Below are positions 56,268 through 64,000 of a stretch of DNA of 64,000 bases, piece by piece. Origin of the DNA: Arthrobacter terrae (lineage in GTDB: Bacteria; Actinomycetota; Actinomycetes; Actinomycetales; Micrococcaceae). The stretch covers positions 1 to 64,000 of the forward strand of contig NZ_JADNYM010000003.1 of NCBI RefSeq assembly GCF_015708085.1, given 5' to 3'. The translations under genes were made by a program, and so were the position numbers. The notes below the pieces were generated by a model, which had not been told where the DNA came from, did no database searches, and saw only the letters and a program-made list of their open reading frames with translations. Numbering within the stretch: position 1 is the stretch's first letter; every line of letters begins with the position of its first letter.

Positions 56268-58994
56268 ATGAAGTTGTGGAGAGAAGTCTCCGCGTCCGTT
56301 GACGCCGGGATAGGGGGCCTACGCCTCAAGGGGCATGACGTCCTTGAACGGGGCAGAGCCTTGGGGACGGCCCGTGAGGCAGAGATCAGCGTCGTGCGGC
56401 GGACCTTGGCCAACCTCGACAAACTGGGAGTACTTGTCACAGGCGACGCTGGCGTCGGGAAATCCGCCTTTGCCCGTGCCTGCCTCGGCTTCTCCGATGA
56501 TGTCCACCCCGTCTACTTTCGCGGCGAGCGCGCCGGCAAGGATCTTCCGTACGGATATTTGGGCTTCATGCTGGCACGGGTGCCGCGGCAGGCCCTGGAC
56601 AACCCAAGGTCCGTCATCGCGGGCATCACCGCCGCTATTGCTGAAGATGCCCAGGGTAAGCGCGTTTTTCTTGTTCTCGACAACGTTCAGTTCATGGATG
56701 AATTGAGCATTGCAGTCATTCTTCATTTACTCGCCTCGGGGACGGTCCGCCTCATCGTACTGACCCGCGACACGGGTCTTGTTCCACCGGACCTGCTCTA
56801 TTTCCTGGACACCGGCGAACTCGTTCAACTCGATCTCGATCCCTTTACCTTGGCGCAGACGAAGACAATTCTGCACGGAATCTTAGGCCATTACGTCAGC
56901 TCCGGTACGGTGGCCGTGCTGCATTCACTGTCGCGGGGTAATGCGCGCATCCTGCATGCGTTGACGTCCGAGCAGGAACGTACCGGAAACTTGGTTCTGC
57001 GGGACGAGACCTGGGTTCTGAAGGAACTGCCCACGTTTGGCGGCAATGTGGAGGACTTGTTTAAAGCCACGTGGGCCCGCGCCGACGAAGCGACCCGCGA
57101 AGTTCTGGAAGTTCTGGCTCTGGCAAGGCGGTTACCGCTGAGCGTGGCAGTGGACATGTTCGGGGCCGCCGAGCTTTCTTCGATGGAGGACGATGGCCTG
57201 ATCAGCGTCGAAGGCGCGGCGCAGCAATGGGTTGCATTACGTGACCACTATGCCGCCGATATTGTCCGACGATGGGTTCCTGCAGGCCGGAGCCGGGAGT
57301 TGCATGCCCGGATTGTCCGTGTCCTCAAACCCGACACCTCGGTGATGAGTGTGGATGACATTCTTGCCCATGCGGCGTGGACCCAGGATTGTGGGGCTTC
57401 ACTGGAGCCGGCGGCAGCATTAACCTCGGCCCGGATAGCGGTGCAGCTTTACAACCCGCACTTCGCCCTGCGTGCTGCTGCAAATATTCCTCGGCAGGAC
57501 CGGCTTTGGGCTGCGGGCCAGGAAGTCAAGGCTGCTGCGCATCTGCTGCTGGCTGATCCTGGTTCGGCGCTGCAGGAGCTCCGCAATGTTTCACCGAGCC
57601 AGGTTGAGCTGTTAGGTCCGATTGAATATATCGACCACATAGTGATCCTGTGCCAGGCAATGCTGCCGATGAGTAATGGTCCAGCCGATGTTCTCGCGGT
57701 CCTGGAAACAGCGACGGCGAGAATATCCGCCATGCGCGCGACGGCGGAGACCGGGGCGCTGGCGGCGCTGGATCGAGGTGCACACCGGCTGGAGCTGGTG
57801 AAATTCGAGGTTGCGGTATTTAGGGGTGAATATGCAGCGATAGCACCCAGACTTGAGGAGATTTACCGCTCGGAAACGGTCGACACCAAGTTTCGGCTTG
57901 CCGCGGGAAGCCTCCTCGCAGAATCGTGGGCACTCACCGGGCGCGAGCTTGACGCTGCCGCCTTGATCGTGGAAATCTCCCCGGAGATCGCTGGATTCGA
58001 CAGCGCCGAAGGATTCCGTACCCAACACGGGCGACGCGAATTTTTGTCCCTGTTCTATCTGGGCAGGTGGGAGGAATGCGTTGGTCTGCTCGCCAACAGC
58101 ACATCCGGACCAACGGCGAAGCTGCAATACCGGGGCGGACAGGCGGAACTCGCTCTTGGCCTGGCGCTGGCGTATGCGGGACGGGCCAATGAGGCGTTGG
58201 CACCGCTGCTGGGTGCGGTGGCGCAACTGGAATTGCGCTCTGCGAATGATCACCTCTATCTTGCCTACTCGGTGACGGCCTACGCCTACGCGCAGCTCGG
58301 CGACAGAGAAGGCGTACTGAAATACCTTACCCGGATGGGTACCTGCACGGGACCCTTTTCCTGGTTGGCGCATTCGCTTGCCGGATACTGTGCACTGATG
58401 GCAAGGTTATGGACCGGGGATCCGACTGCGGCGGTGGCGCTGATTGACATTGCCGTAGCGGACATTGAACGAGGACTTGTCGTTCCTGCAGGTATTGCCC
58501 TGATGGGAGCGTCGGTCGCGGGAGGTGACCGGGTTGAGGCGTTGATTGAAAAGACAGCCAAGCGCAGGCAAGGAACTCTCGCCGAGATCGGCGTCCTCTT
58601 TGTACTGGGAAATCGGATGCAGGATCCCCTCGCGTTCCTGCAGGCAGCGGACCTGGCTCAAAGCCTGCGGCTGGATTCAGCCGTGGCGAAATTCGCCGCA
58701 CACGCCGTTGAGGTTGCACGTCAGCGTGGAAACCGGAACGTTCTCCGGGCAGCCCAGAATCGTTTGGATGCCATTAACGCGATCATGCCCATGCACCCGG
58801 TCGTCCATACCGACGGGACACTCTCGCTGACTGCCAGAGAGCGAGAAATCGCTCTCCTGGCCAGCGGAGGGGCTTCCAATAGGGACATCGCGATGGCGCT
58901 GGAGGTCTCCATCAGAACCGTTGAGGGGCACCTCTACCAGATTTTTTCCAAGTTGAATGTCACAACGCGGGGAGACCTAATTGGACGCCTCTAG
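56268..58994 (+). CDS. Large LuxR-type ATPase regulator 1 (LAL/STAND-like)
   Basis: A 908-residue regulator: an N-terminal P-loop ATPase, a long helical repeat (TPR-like) middle and a C-terminal LuxR HTH. Walker A is GDAGVGKS (59-66) and Walker B VFLVLDNVQFMDE (about 131-143). The HTH (about 845-905) contains LTAREREIALLASGGASNRDIA and SIRTVEGHLYQIFSKL key residues. Such LAL proteins sense a small ligand or protein and activate transcription. ATG 56268 is chosen because a G-rich stretch precedes it; a TTG at 56253 is also in frame. Regulator 2 starts nine bases downstream. Ligand and targets unknown. Confidence 0.9.
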   Translation: MKLWREVSASVDAGIGGLRLKGHDVLERGRALGTAREAEISVVRRTLANLDKLGVLVTGDAGVGKSAFARACLGFSDDVHPVYFRGERAGKDLPYGYLGFMLARVPRQALDNPRSVIAGITAAIAEDAQGKRVFLVLDNVQFMDELSIAVILHLLASGTVRLIVLTRDTGLVPPDLLYFLDTGELVQLDLDPFTLAQTKTILHGILGHYVSSGTVAVLHSLSRGNARILHALTSEQERTGNLVLRDETWVLKELPTFGGNVEDLFKATWARADEATREVLEVLALARRLPLSVAVDMFGAAELSSMEDDGLISVEGAAQQWVALRDHYAADIVRRWVPAGRSRELHARIVRVLKPDTSVMSVDDILAHAAWTQDCGASLEPAAALTSARIAVQLYNPHFALRAAANIPRQDRLWAAGQEVKAAAHLLLADPGSALQELRNVSPSQVELLGPIEYIDHIVILCQAMLPMSNGPADVLAVLETATARISAMRATAETGALAALDRGAHRLELVKFEVAVFRGEYAAIAPRLEEIYRSETVDTKFRLAAGSLLAESWALTGRELDAAALIVEISPEIAGFDSAEGFRTQHGRREFLSLFYLGRWEECVGLLANSTSGPTAKLQYRGGQAELALGLALAYAGRANEALAPLLGAVAQLELRSANDHLYLAYSVTAYAYAQLGDREGVLKYLTRMGTCTGPFSWLAHSLAGYCALMARLWTGDPTAAVALIDIAVADIERGLVVPAGIALMGASVAGGDRVEALIEKTAKRRQGTLAEIGVLFVLGNRMQDPLAFLQAADLAQSLRLDSAVAKFAAHAVEVARQRGNRNVLRAAQNRLDAINAIMPMHPVVHTDGTLSLTAREREIALLASGGASNRDIAMALEVSIRTVEGHLYQIFSKLNVTTRGDLIGRL

Positions 58995-59003
58995 CAGGAC
59001 CAG

Positions 59004-61730
59004 GTGGTGCCCCGGGATGCCGTATTCGGGGTATGCCCGATGACCTTGCCCCAGGCGACTGGCACGAAGTTACTCATTGGCCGGGAGAACATCGTGGACG
59101 GTGCGGTCAACGCTATTCGTTCGCCGGGTACGGGTGGTGTCTTCCTCATCGGTGATTCCGGTTTCGGGAAATCGGTGACCAGCCGCATGGTGGCGAAGAT
59201 ATTGCAGCGGGACATGTCTGTGGTAAGCGTCCATGCCACCTCGTCGCTCGCCAAGGTCCCTTTCGGCGTCCTGGCAGCGTTTCTGACGGACCTGCCGATC
59301 GACGAAGCCAATTCGCCGGCATCGATCCTGCGCACATTGTGGACAAATCTGGAACAGTCCCACCGCCTCAGGTCCCACCCCCTGCTCCTTGTCGTTGATG
59401 ACGCTGATCACCTCGATGAAGGCAGCGCCAGGGTCATTGCTGAGCTTGTCTCTGCCGGCTGGGCTAAAGTCCTGATCACCGCCCGCCACCAGCCCGGGCC
59501 GCCGCATGATCTCGCCAGGCTGTGGTACGAAGGGATCTCGGAGCGGTTTGAACTGCCGCCGCTTAACCGCGACCAGGTCAACCAGATGTGCCAAGGGGCG
59601 CTCGGCGGCCCGGTCGCAGCGAGCAGCAGCGATATTCTGTGGCGGGCCTCGCAGGGGAACCCCATGCTGGTGCAAGTGCTTTTGGATGAGTCCTGCGAGT
59701 CGGAGAGCCTGGTGCTCCAACACGGTGTGTGGCTTTTTGCCGGTTCTCTGCCGCGCGGAGCCGCGCTGAGGGACACCATGAGGCGTCGGTTTTTGCGCCT
59801 CTCCGAAGCCGAACGTGAGGCCCTGCAACTGGTTGCACTGGCCGAGCCGGTAGCCCATGAGGCGGTGGTCGCCATCAGCGGTGCCGCTGCCGTTGCGGCA
59901 TTGGTTGAGCATCAGCTGATCAGGATTACGGATGACGACGAACGCGTCCTGCGGCTCTGGACCCCGCTCTACGGAGAAGCGATCCGCATCATGGTGTCGG
60001 TCCCGCGGAGTTTGGTTCTCCGCGCTCAATTACAGACCGAGCTCACCGAAGAGCCTGCTACCGCGGAAGGTGCGTTGCGGCGGGTGAGCTGGGCGTTGGA
60101 TTGTGGCCTGGCGGTTCCGGATCGGTTGCTGATCCGTACCGCCACCCTCGCCAGCCAGCGCTTCGATAATGATCTGGCGCGGCGGGCAGCGGCACAAATT
60201 GCTGGATCAGAACATCAGCCGCGGGCGCAGGTTATCATTGCCCGTGCGCACTACAACTGTGGAGAATATACTGCGGCAGCGGCCCTGTTGGAACCCGTTT
60301 TTGCGACCGGATCCGACGTGGAAAATCTTTGCATCGGCAGCCTGCTGTGGGGGAGCACGCGACTGGCGTTGGCGCATCCGGCCTCAGCGCTGTTGACGGA
60401 TGCGGACCGGGTGCGCCTCGCCGGGAAAAGAGCTGCGGTTGCCCATCCGGAGAAGTCGACGCAGATTCTGCAGGAGACTGAGGACGCCAGCGCTTTGCTT
60501 GAGCTGATGGCGCTGTCCGCCCAGGGGAACTTCAGCGCACTCGGCGATAAGCTTCTGGCCCTGGAGCAGGCACCAGCTGCGCAGCTGCGGACCCCGGAGA
60601 CAGAAGTGTTCATTCTGGTCACGCGGGCGGAGTGGCTTTGCGCCCGTGGGCTGCCTCTGCAGGCCCGCATCCAGCTGGAGCAGGCGATTGGGCTCTCCCA
60701 CGGGGAATCCGAGCAGGTCTTTTTCTTCGCTGAATTCATCGGGCTGCGGCTGGTGCTGTCTCTGCTCGAAGCAGGAGATTGGAAAGGGGTGGACGCCGCT
60801 CTGGAGCGCTTCGTCGCGGACTCCGGCGTTGGGCTGATCCCCTTCGGTGGCGGTTTCTACGTTGCCAGGTGTTTTCTCCTGCTCCGGCAGCAACGCCATG
60901 CGCAGGCGCTGGCCTCGGTGCTGGCCGGAGTGGAACCTCTTCGCAACAATGATCCGCAACAGCTCTTCCAGCTGGCCACTGCAATGGCTTTTTACGCTGC
61001 CGCAGCGTTGGGACAGCTGGATTCTGCGCCGGAACTGCTCGCGGACTTCGAGTCGGCGCAGCAGGGTGGGCCAATGTTGACTCGCTGGTACGCCGATGCT
61101 TTTGTGGCGGCAGGGAAGGAACACTGCAGCAAGGACGGGACCGGGCTGGCGGAGTTGCATGGATTGGCGGACCGGCTGTCCACCGAGGCAACCAAGGCCG
61201 TCGAACTACAGGCACTCTTCCTGTGTTTAAGCCTCAACGACAGATCCCGATTGTCGCGTTTCCGCGCGGTTGCGGCGGGCTGCGAAGGTCCGTGGGCCGC
61301 CGCTCTGCTGGCTTACGGGCAGGCGCTCGACGACGGCGGTGCTGCCGACTTCATCCGCGCGGCAGAAACGCTGCGCGCGGTAGGGATGACCCCTTTGGCC
61401 GCGGAATGCTTCGGCACGGCGGTCCAGATGTCCAGACGCGACGGAGATGCCCCGAAAACTGCCTGGGCGCAGACCGGGCTGGATGCCTGCATCGCCGAGT
61501 TGGGGTACTCGGAGGGATGGACGCCGAACGCTGCCGACGTGGAAAAAATCCTGACTCCCCGGGAACGGACCATCACGTCCCTGGCACTGGAAGGCCTGAC
61601 GGACCGGCAAATAGCCGAGCGGTTGCATTCGTCTGTGCGCACGGTTGAAGGCCACCTGTACCGCAGCTATGCCAAACTCGGCATTGGCGGACGGTCGGAG
61701 CTCGGGTTCGTCCCTAGGCTGCACTCCTAA
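59004..61730 (+). CDS. Large LuxR-type ATPase regulator 2
   Basis: Also 908 residues and built like regulator 1. Walker A GDSGFGKS (50-57), Walker B LLLVVDDADHLDE (about 129-141), TPR-like middle and C-terminal HTH beginning LTPRERTITSLALEGLTDRQIAE, with SVRTVEGHLYRSYAKLG. The segment VPFGVLAAFL after Walker A matches LPYGYLGFML in regulator 1, so the two arose by duplication. GTG 59004 or 59007 after AGGACCAG; ATG 59040 is a later alternative. Cotranscribed with regulator 1 (nine-base gap). A GTGCTCC/GGAGCAC hairpin follows the stop. Confidence 0.9.
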   Translation: MVPRDAVFGVCPMTLPQATGTKLLIGRENIVDGAVNAIRSPGTGGVFLIGDSGFGKSVTSRMVAKILQRDMSVVSVHATSSLAKVPFGVLAAFLTDLPIDEANSPASILRTLWTNLEQSHRLRSHPLLLVVDDADHLDEGSARVIAELVSAGWAKVLITARHQPGPPHDLARLWYEGISERFELPPLNRDQVNQMCQGALGGPVAASSSDILWRASQGNPMLVQVLLDESCESESLVLQHGVWLFAGSLPRGAALRDTMRRRFLRLSEAEREALQLVALAEPVAHEAVVAISGAAAVAALVEHQLIRITDDDERVLRLWTPLYGEAIRIMVSVPRSLVLRAQLQTELTEEPATAEGALRRVSWALDCGLAVPDRLLIRTATLASQRFDNDLARRAAAQIAGSEHQPRAQVIIARAHYNCGEYTAAAALLEPVFATGSDVENLCIGSLLWGSTRLALAHPASALLTDADRVRLAGKRAAVAHPEKSTQILQETEDASALLELMALSAQGNFSALGDKLLALEQAPAAQLRTPETEVFILVTRAEWLCARGLPLQARIQLEQAIGLSHGESEQVFFFAEFIGLRLVLSLLEAGDWKGVDAALERFVADSGVGLIPFGGGFYVARCFLLLRQQRHAQALASVLAGVEPLRNNDPQQLFQLATAMAFYAAAALGQLDSAPELLADFESAQQGGPMLTRWYADAFVAAGKEHCSKDGTGLAELHGLADRLSTEATKAVELQALFLCLSLNDRSRLSRFRAVAAGCEGPWAAALLAYGQALDDGGAADFIRAAETLRAVGMTPLAAECFGTAVQMSRRDGDAPKTAWAQTGLDACIAELGYSEGWTPNAADVEKILTPRERTITSLALEGLTDRQIAERLHSSVRTVEGHLYRSYAKLGIGGRSELGFVPRLHS

Positions 61731-61766
61731 CCGTCCAAGTACTCACCCGTTGTTCGGCGGCTGATT

Positions 61767-61784
61767 GTGCTCCTTTCGGAGCAC
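61767..61784 (+). terminator. Hairpin after LuxR regulator 2
   Basis: GTGCTCC and GGAGCAC form a perfect 7-bp stem with a TTTC loop 36 bases after the stop. No T tract follows, so termination may be partial. Confidence 0.5.
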
Positions 61785-61949
61785 TACTTACGCGTCCGGC
61801 TGCTGCTGCCGGCGCAATACTGAGTACACCCGTACCGGGACGCCGGCGTAAATACTGGGGAATAGAGTACTCTCTACTCGTGTCACGCGGCGAAGAGTTT
61901 CGTAAGTTTGGTTTAGCAGGAAAACCAACTGGATATGAAGGTCTCAAAA
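61785..61949 (+). promoter_or_regulatory. Promoter/operator region of LuxR regulator 3
   Basis: A GAGTACTC palindrome lies at about 61866-61873, with related AGTAC elements at about 61738 and 61822. Two similar segments, CGGCGCAATACTG and CGGCGTAAATACTG, lie about 36 bases apart. These could be binding sites for one of the tandem regulators. GAAGG (61937-61941) is the likely ribosome site for ATG 61950. Confidence 0.4.
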
Positions 61950-64000
61950 ATGCTGCATTCGGGTATTGCCGTCGTGGGCAATTCAATTTCAAGGGATTCC
62001 CTCTTCAGGGTTATTCATCAAAAAATCGAAAGATCATCCTACTGCCGACAGGTGCTCGTCGACGATATCGTGACGGTCCTGAGCGATGGCAGCAAATGCG
62101 GGGTGATTCTCGTCGGTGAATACGGAGCCGGAAAATCATTCCTAGCGAAAAAGGCCTTGGCACAGTTGGGTGACAACGCGCAGATTATCCAGATTCGCGG
62201 CAATTCGATGGCTGCCGACATCCCATACGGAGCGTTGAGCTCGTTGCTCAACGAGCTGGACGAAGACACGGTCGACAACCCGCTTGCGGTTCTGCGGGGA
62301 CTGACCGCAATGTTACGCAATAGGGCGCACGGGCGCAGCATCTTCCTGTGCGTGGATAACGTCCAGTACCTGGACGAGCTGACAGCTCTGGTAGTCAGCC
62401 AGCTGACCGCAAATGGGACCGTTCGTTTGCTGGCCGCATGTGAGGATTTGACCCGGGTCCCCGGCGGGATCGTTGGGCTGTGGAAGGACGGGCTGGTCCG
62501 CAGGGTCGAAGTCCACCCGTTCAACCAGGACGAAACGGCACAATGGCTTGTCAATGCGCTCGACGCCAAGGTCTCGCGGGCGCTTTCCGAGGCGCTGTGG
62601 GAAGCAAGCGGCGGGAATCCACGGTTCGCAGAGGTCCTGCTTCCGGAACAAATAGCGCTGCAGACCATCGTGCAGCAGGACGGCATCTGGGTCCTCAGCG
62701 GTAAACCCTTCGAATATAGTGCCGCCGTCGCGGATACCGTGATGACCTCGCTCAGCTCCTTTTCAACACAGGAATGTCTGGTGATGGATGTTCTGGCGCT
62801 CGCCGGCGGCCTGACGCTGGACCGCCTGCTGGGCATCGGGGATCCGCTGGCCATCAACACACTTCAGCAGCGCGGCTACCTGGACATTACCAGGGGCGAG
62901 CCATCCCGGGTCAGAATCGCCAACCGGCTGATCGTCCACATCCTTCGCCGACAAGCGCCGGTTGGAAGAAGCAGGGACCTGTATCGCAGCGTGGCCAGGC
63001 TGTTAGCTGGGACGGAAGTGACCGAGGCCGAGGAACTGTCCATGGCGGTGTGGTCTTTGAGCTGTGGACTGGCACTGGCGCCGGAGACGGCATTGCGCGC
63101 GGCCCAGCTGGCGAATGCCTCCGGCAACCCCGAGGCTGCCCTAAGTCTTGTCGGTGTACTCCGTGATCGCGGCAATCGGCTGGAGGCATTGGCGCTCGAG
63201 GTGCATGCGCTCATAGCGCTCGGCCAAACGGAGGCGGCCCGCAAGGTGATTTCCGCCCCCGATCTGGATGCGGAACATCTACCGCTCGCGCGCTGGGTGG
63301 AGCTCCAGCTTCTGCGCGCACGGCTTGCCGGGGCCTCGGACACGCAGCAGGCGGATCCGCAGGCAATCCTCGACGAGGTGGCTACCCGGCTGGGCAGGGA
63401 AGGGGAGAGGGAAACCGCAGATGCGCAGGGACTCGTGCGTCTGGACGAGGTACTGGTCCTGGCCCGCGCGGAGCTGGCCATCCACCGGGGACGGTACCTG
63501 GAGTTTTCCGCAGAGTTGACCAGAATCCACGTTTCGGGGAGCAGCGCGGACCGACGAGGACATGCGGGAAGGTTGCTCTGCGAGGTGCAGACGCTGACCG
63601 GACGCCAGGCCCAAGCGGTCAAGCTCGCCGGTGAAATGACGGCACGCAATGTCGGGGATGATCTCCTGCCGGCACGCTGGGACGTTGCGGACTCGGCGAT
63701 ACTACTGACCATTCTGACCGGTTCTCCAGCCCCGGTACGGACTGTTACGGACATGGCAATGTACTCCTGCACCTTCACAGGTGCCCGCGCTGTGGCGTTT
63801 GGCGAACTTGGTGAGGGATTGCTTCTCGCCTATCGTGGCCGCACGCAGCAGGCCCTGGAGCATCTGCTGCCGGCAGCGAGTCAGTTGCACCAACTGGATC
63901 CAGACGGAACGGCGGCACTTGCCGGTGCCGCGGCGGCCTACGCCTATGCACTACAGGGTGACAATGACCGCGCCCTGCAGTACCTGAACAACGGAACTTC
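61950..64000 (+). CDS. Large LuxR-type ATPase regulator 3, 3' end outside window
   Basis: At least 683 residues are present and the frame is still open at the right edge. Walker A GEYGAGKS (56-63) and Walker B IFLCVDNVQYLDE are nearly those of regulator 1 (DNVQFMDE), and IPYGALSSLL matches its LPYGYLGFML. The TPR-like middle is partly covered; the HTH expected at the C-terminus lies beyond the edge. ATG 61950 has GAAGG eight bases upstream; ATG 61935 is in frame but lacks a site, and a TAG at 61914-61916 limits the frame. Third paralogue of the array. Confidence 0.85.
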   Translation, partial: MLHSGIAVVGNSISRDSLFRVIHQKIERSSYCRQVLVDDIVTVLSDGSKCGVILVGEYGAGKSFLAKKALAQLGDNAQIIQIRGNSMAADIPYGALSSLLNELDEDTVDNPLAVLRGLTAMLRNRAHGRSIFLCVDNVQYLDELTALVVSQLTANGTVRLLAACEDLTRVPGGIVGLWKDGLVRRVEVHPFNQDETAQWLVNALDAKVSRALSEALWEASGGNPRFAEVLLPEQIALQTIVQQDGIWVLSGKPFEYSAAVADTVMTSLSSFSTQECLVMDVLALAGGLTLDRLLGIGDPLAINTLQQRGYLDITRGEPSRVRIANRLIVHILRRQAPVGRSRDLYRSVARLLAGTEVTEAEELSMAVWSLSCGLALAPETALRAAQLANASGNPEAALSLVGVLRDRGNRLEALALEVHALIALGQTEAARKVISAPDLDAEHLPLARWVELQLLRARLAGASDTQQADPQAILDEVATRLGREGERETADAQGLVRLDEVLVLARAELAIHRGRYLEFSAELTRIHVSGSSADRRGHAGRLLCEVQTLTGRQAQAVKLAGEMTARNVGDDLLPARWDVADSAILLTILTGSPAPVRTVTDMAMYSCTFTGARAVAFGELGEGLLLAYRGRTQQALEHLLPAASQLHQLDPDGTAALAGAAAAYAYALQGDNDRALQYLNNGT

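Overview
The window is a 64 kb piece of chromosome from a high-GC Gram-positive bacterium, most likely Arthrobacter or a close relative in the Micrococcaceae. The evidence is a WhiB regulator, an Rpf-type resuscitation factor, TIGR03089, DUF5719 and DUF3499 proteins, a bacterial protein O-mannosyltransferase, and a gene order like that of Mycobacterium tuberculosis. Two stretches match in order: manA / LCP / TIGR03089 / whiB / DUF3499 / sahH, and pmt-rsmI ... tatD-rpfB-ksgA-ispE ... tRNA-Gln-glmU-prs-rplY-pth. I see no insertion sequence, prophage, CRISPR array or rRNA. There is one tRNA gene.

Layout. 1-3.3 kb: end of an unknown gene, a short-chain cis-prenyltransferase, a DUF1275 membrane protein and PhoH. 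3.3-11.4 kb: an unknown gene, prepilin peptidase, Nudix, fumC, an Fpg/Nei glycosylase, carbonic anhydrase + DUF4245, glpX and a FemAB-type transferase. 11.4-16.2 kb: a minus-strand operon purK-purE-LCP-manA. 16.3-28.2 kb: GtrA, TIGR03089, whiB, a large GT2 glycosyltransferase, DUF5719, a zincin-like protein, DUF3499, Trm112, ahcY and an MBL hydrolase. 28.3-43.6 kb: cell-envelope genes (L,D-transpeptidase, RDD, SpoIIM, DUF1461, lipoprotein, protein mannosyltransferase), rsmI, a PepSY remnant, gabD and the operon moxR-DUF58-transglutaminase. 43.9-56.1 kb: tatD, rpfB, ksgA, ispE, an ABC-F protein, a DUF559-type protein, tRNA-Gln, glmU, prs, rplY and pth. 56.3-64 kb: three consecutive large LuxR-type ATPase regulators; the third runs off the end.

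The common thread is central metabolism and envelope building. UDP-GlcNAc (glmU), mannose-6-phosphate (manA), isoprenoids (ispE, prenyltransferase), purines/PRPP and the methyl cycle feed wall glycosylation, LCP ligation, FemAB bridge formation, L,D-crosslinking, protein mannosylation and Rpf remodelling.

The most unusual content lies between and at the ends of genes. Short tandem repeats contain the stop codons of several genes. A 16-bp array in front of ksgA is a chain of nine minimal ATG-to-stop ORFs. The rpfB leader can form mutually exclusive hairpins ahead of a T tract. The FemAB gene carries a run of ten G. Two genes (the GT2 glycosyltransferase and RDD) lack a normal start codon. No annotated family here looks new by itself; the repeat/termination architecture and the tandem LuxR array are the best candidates for something undescribed.
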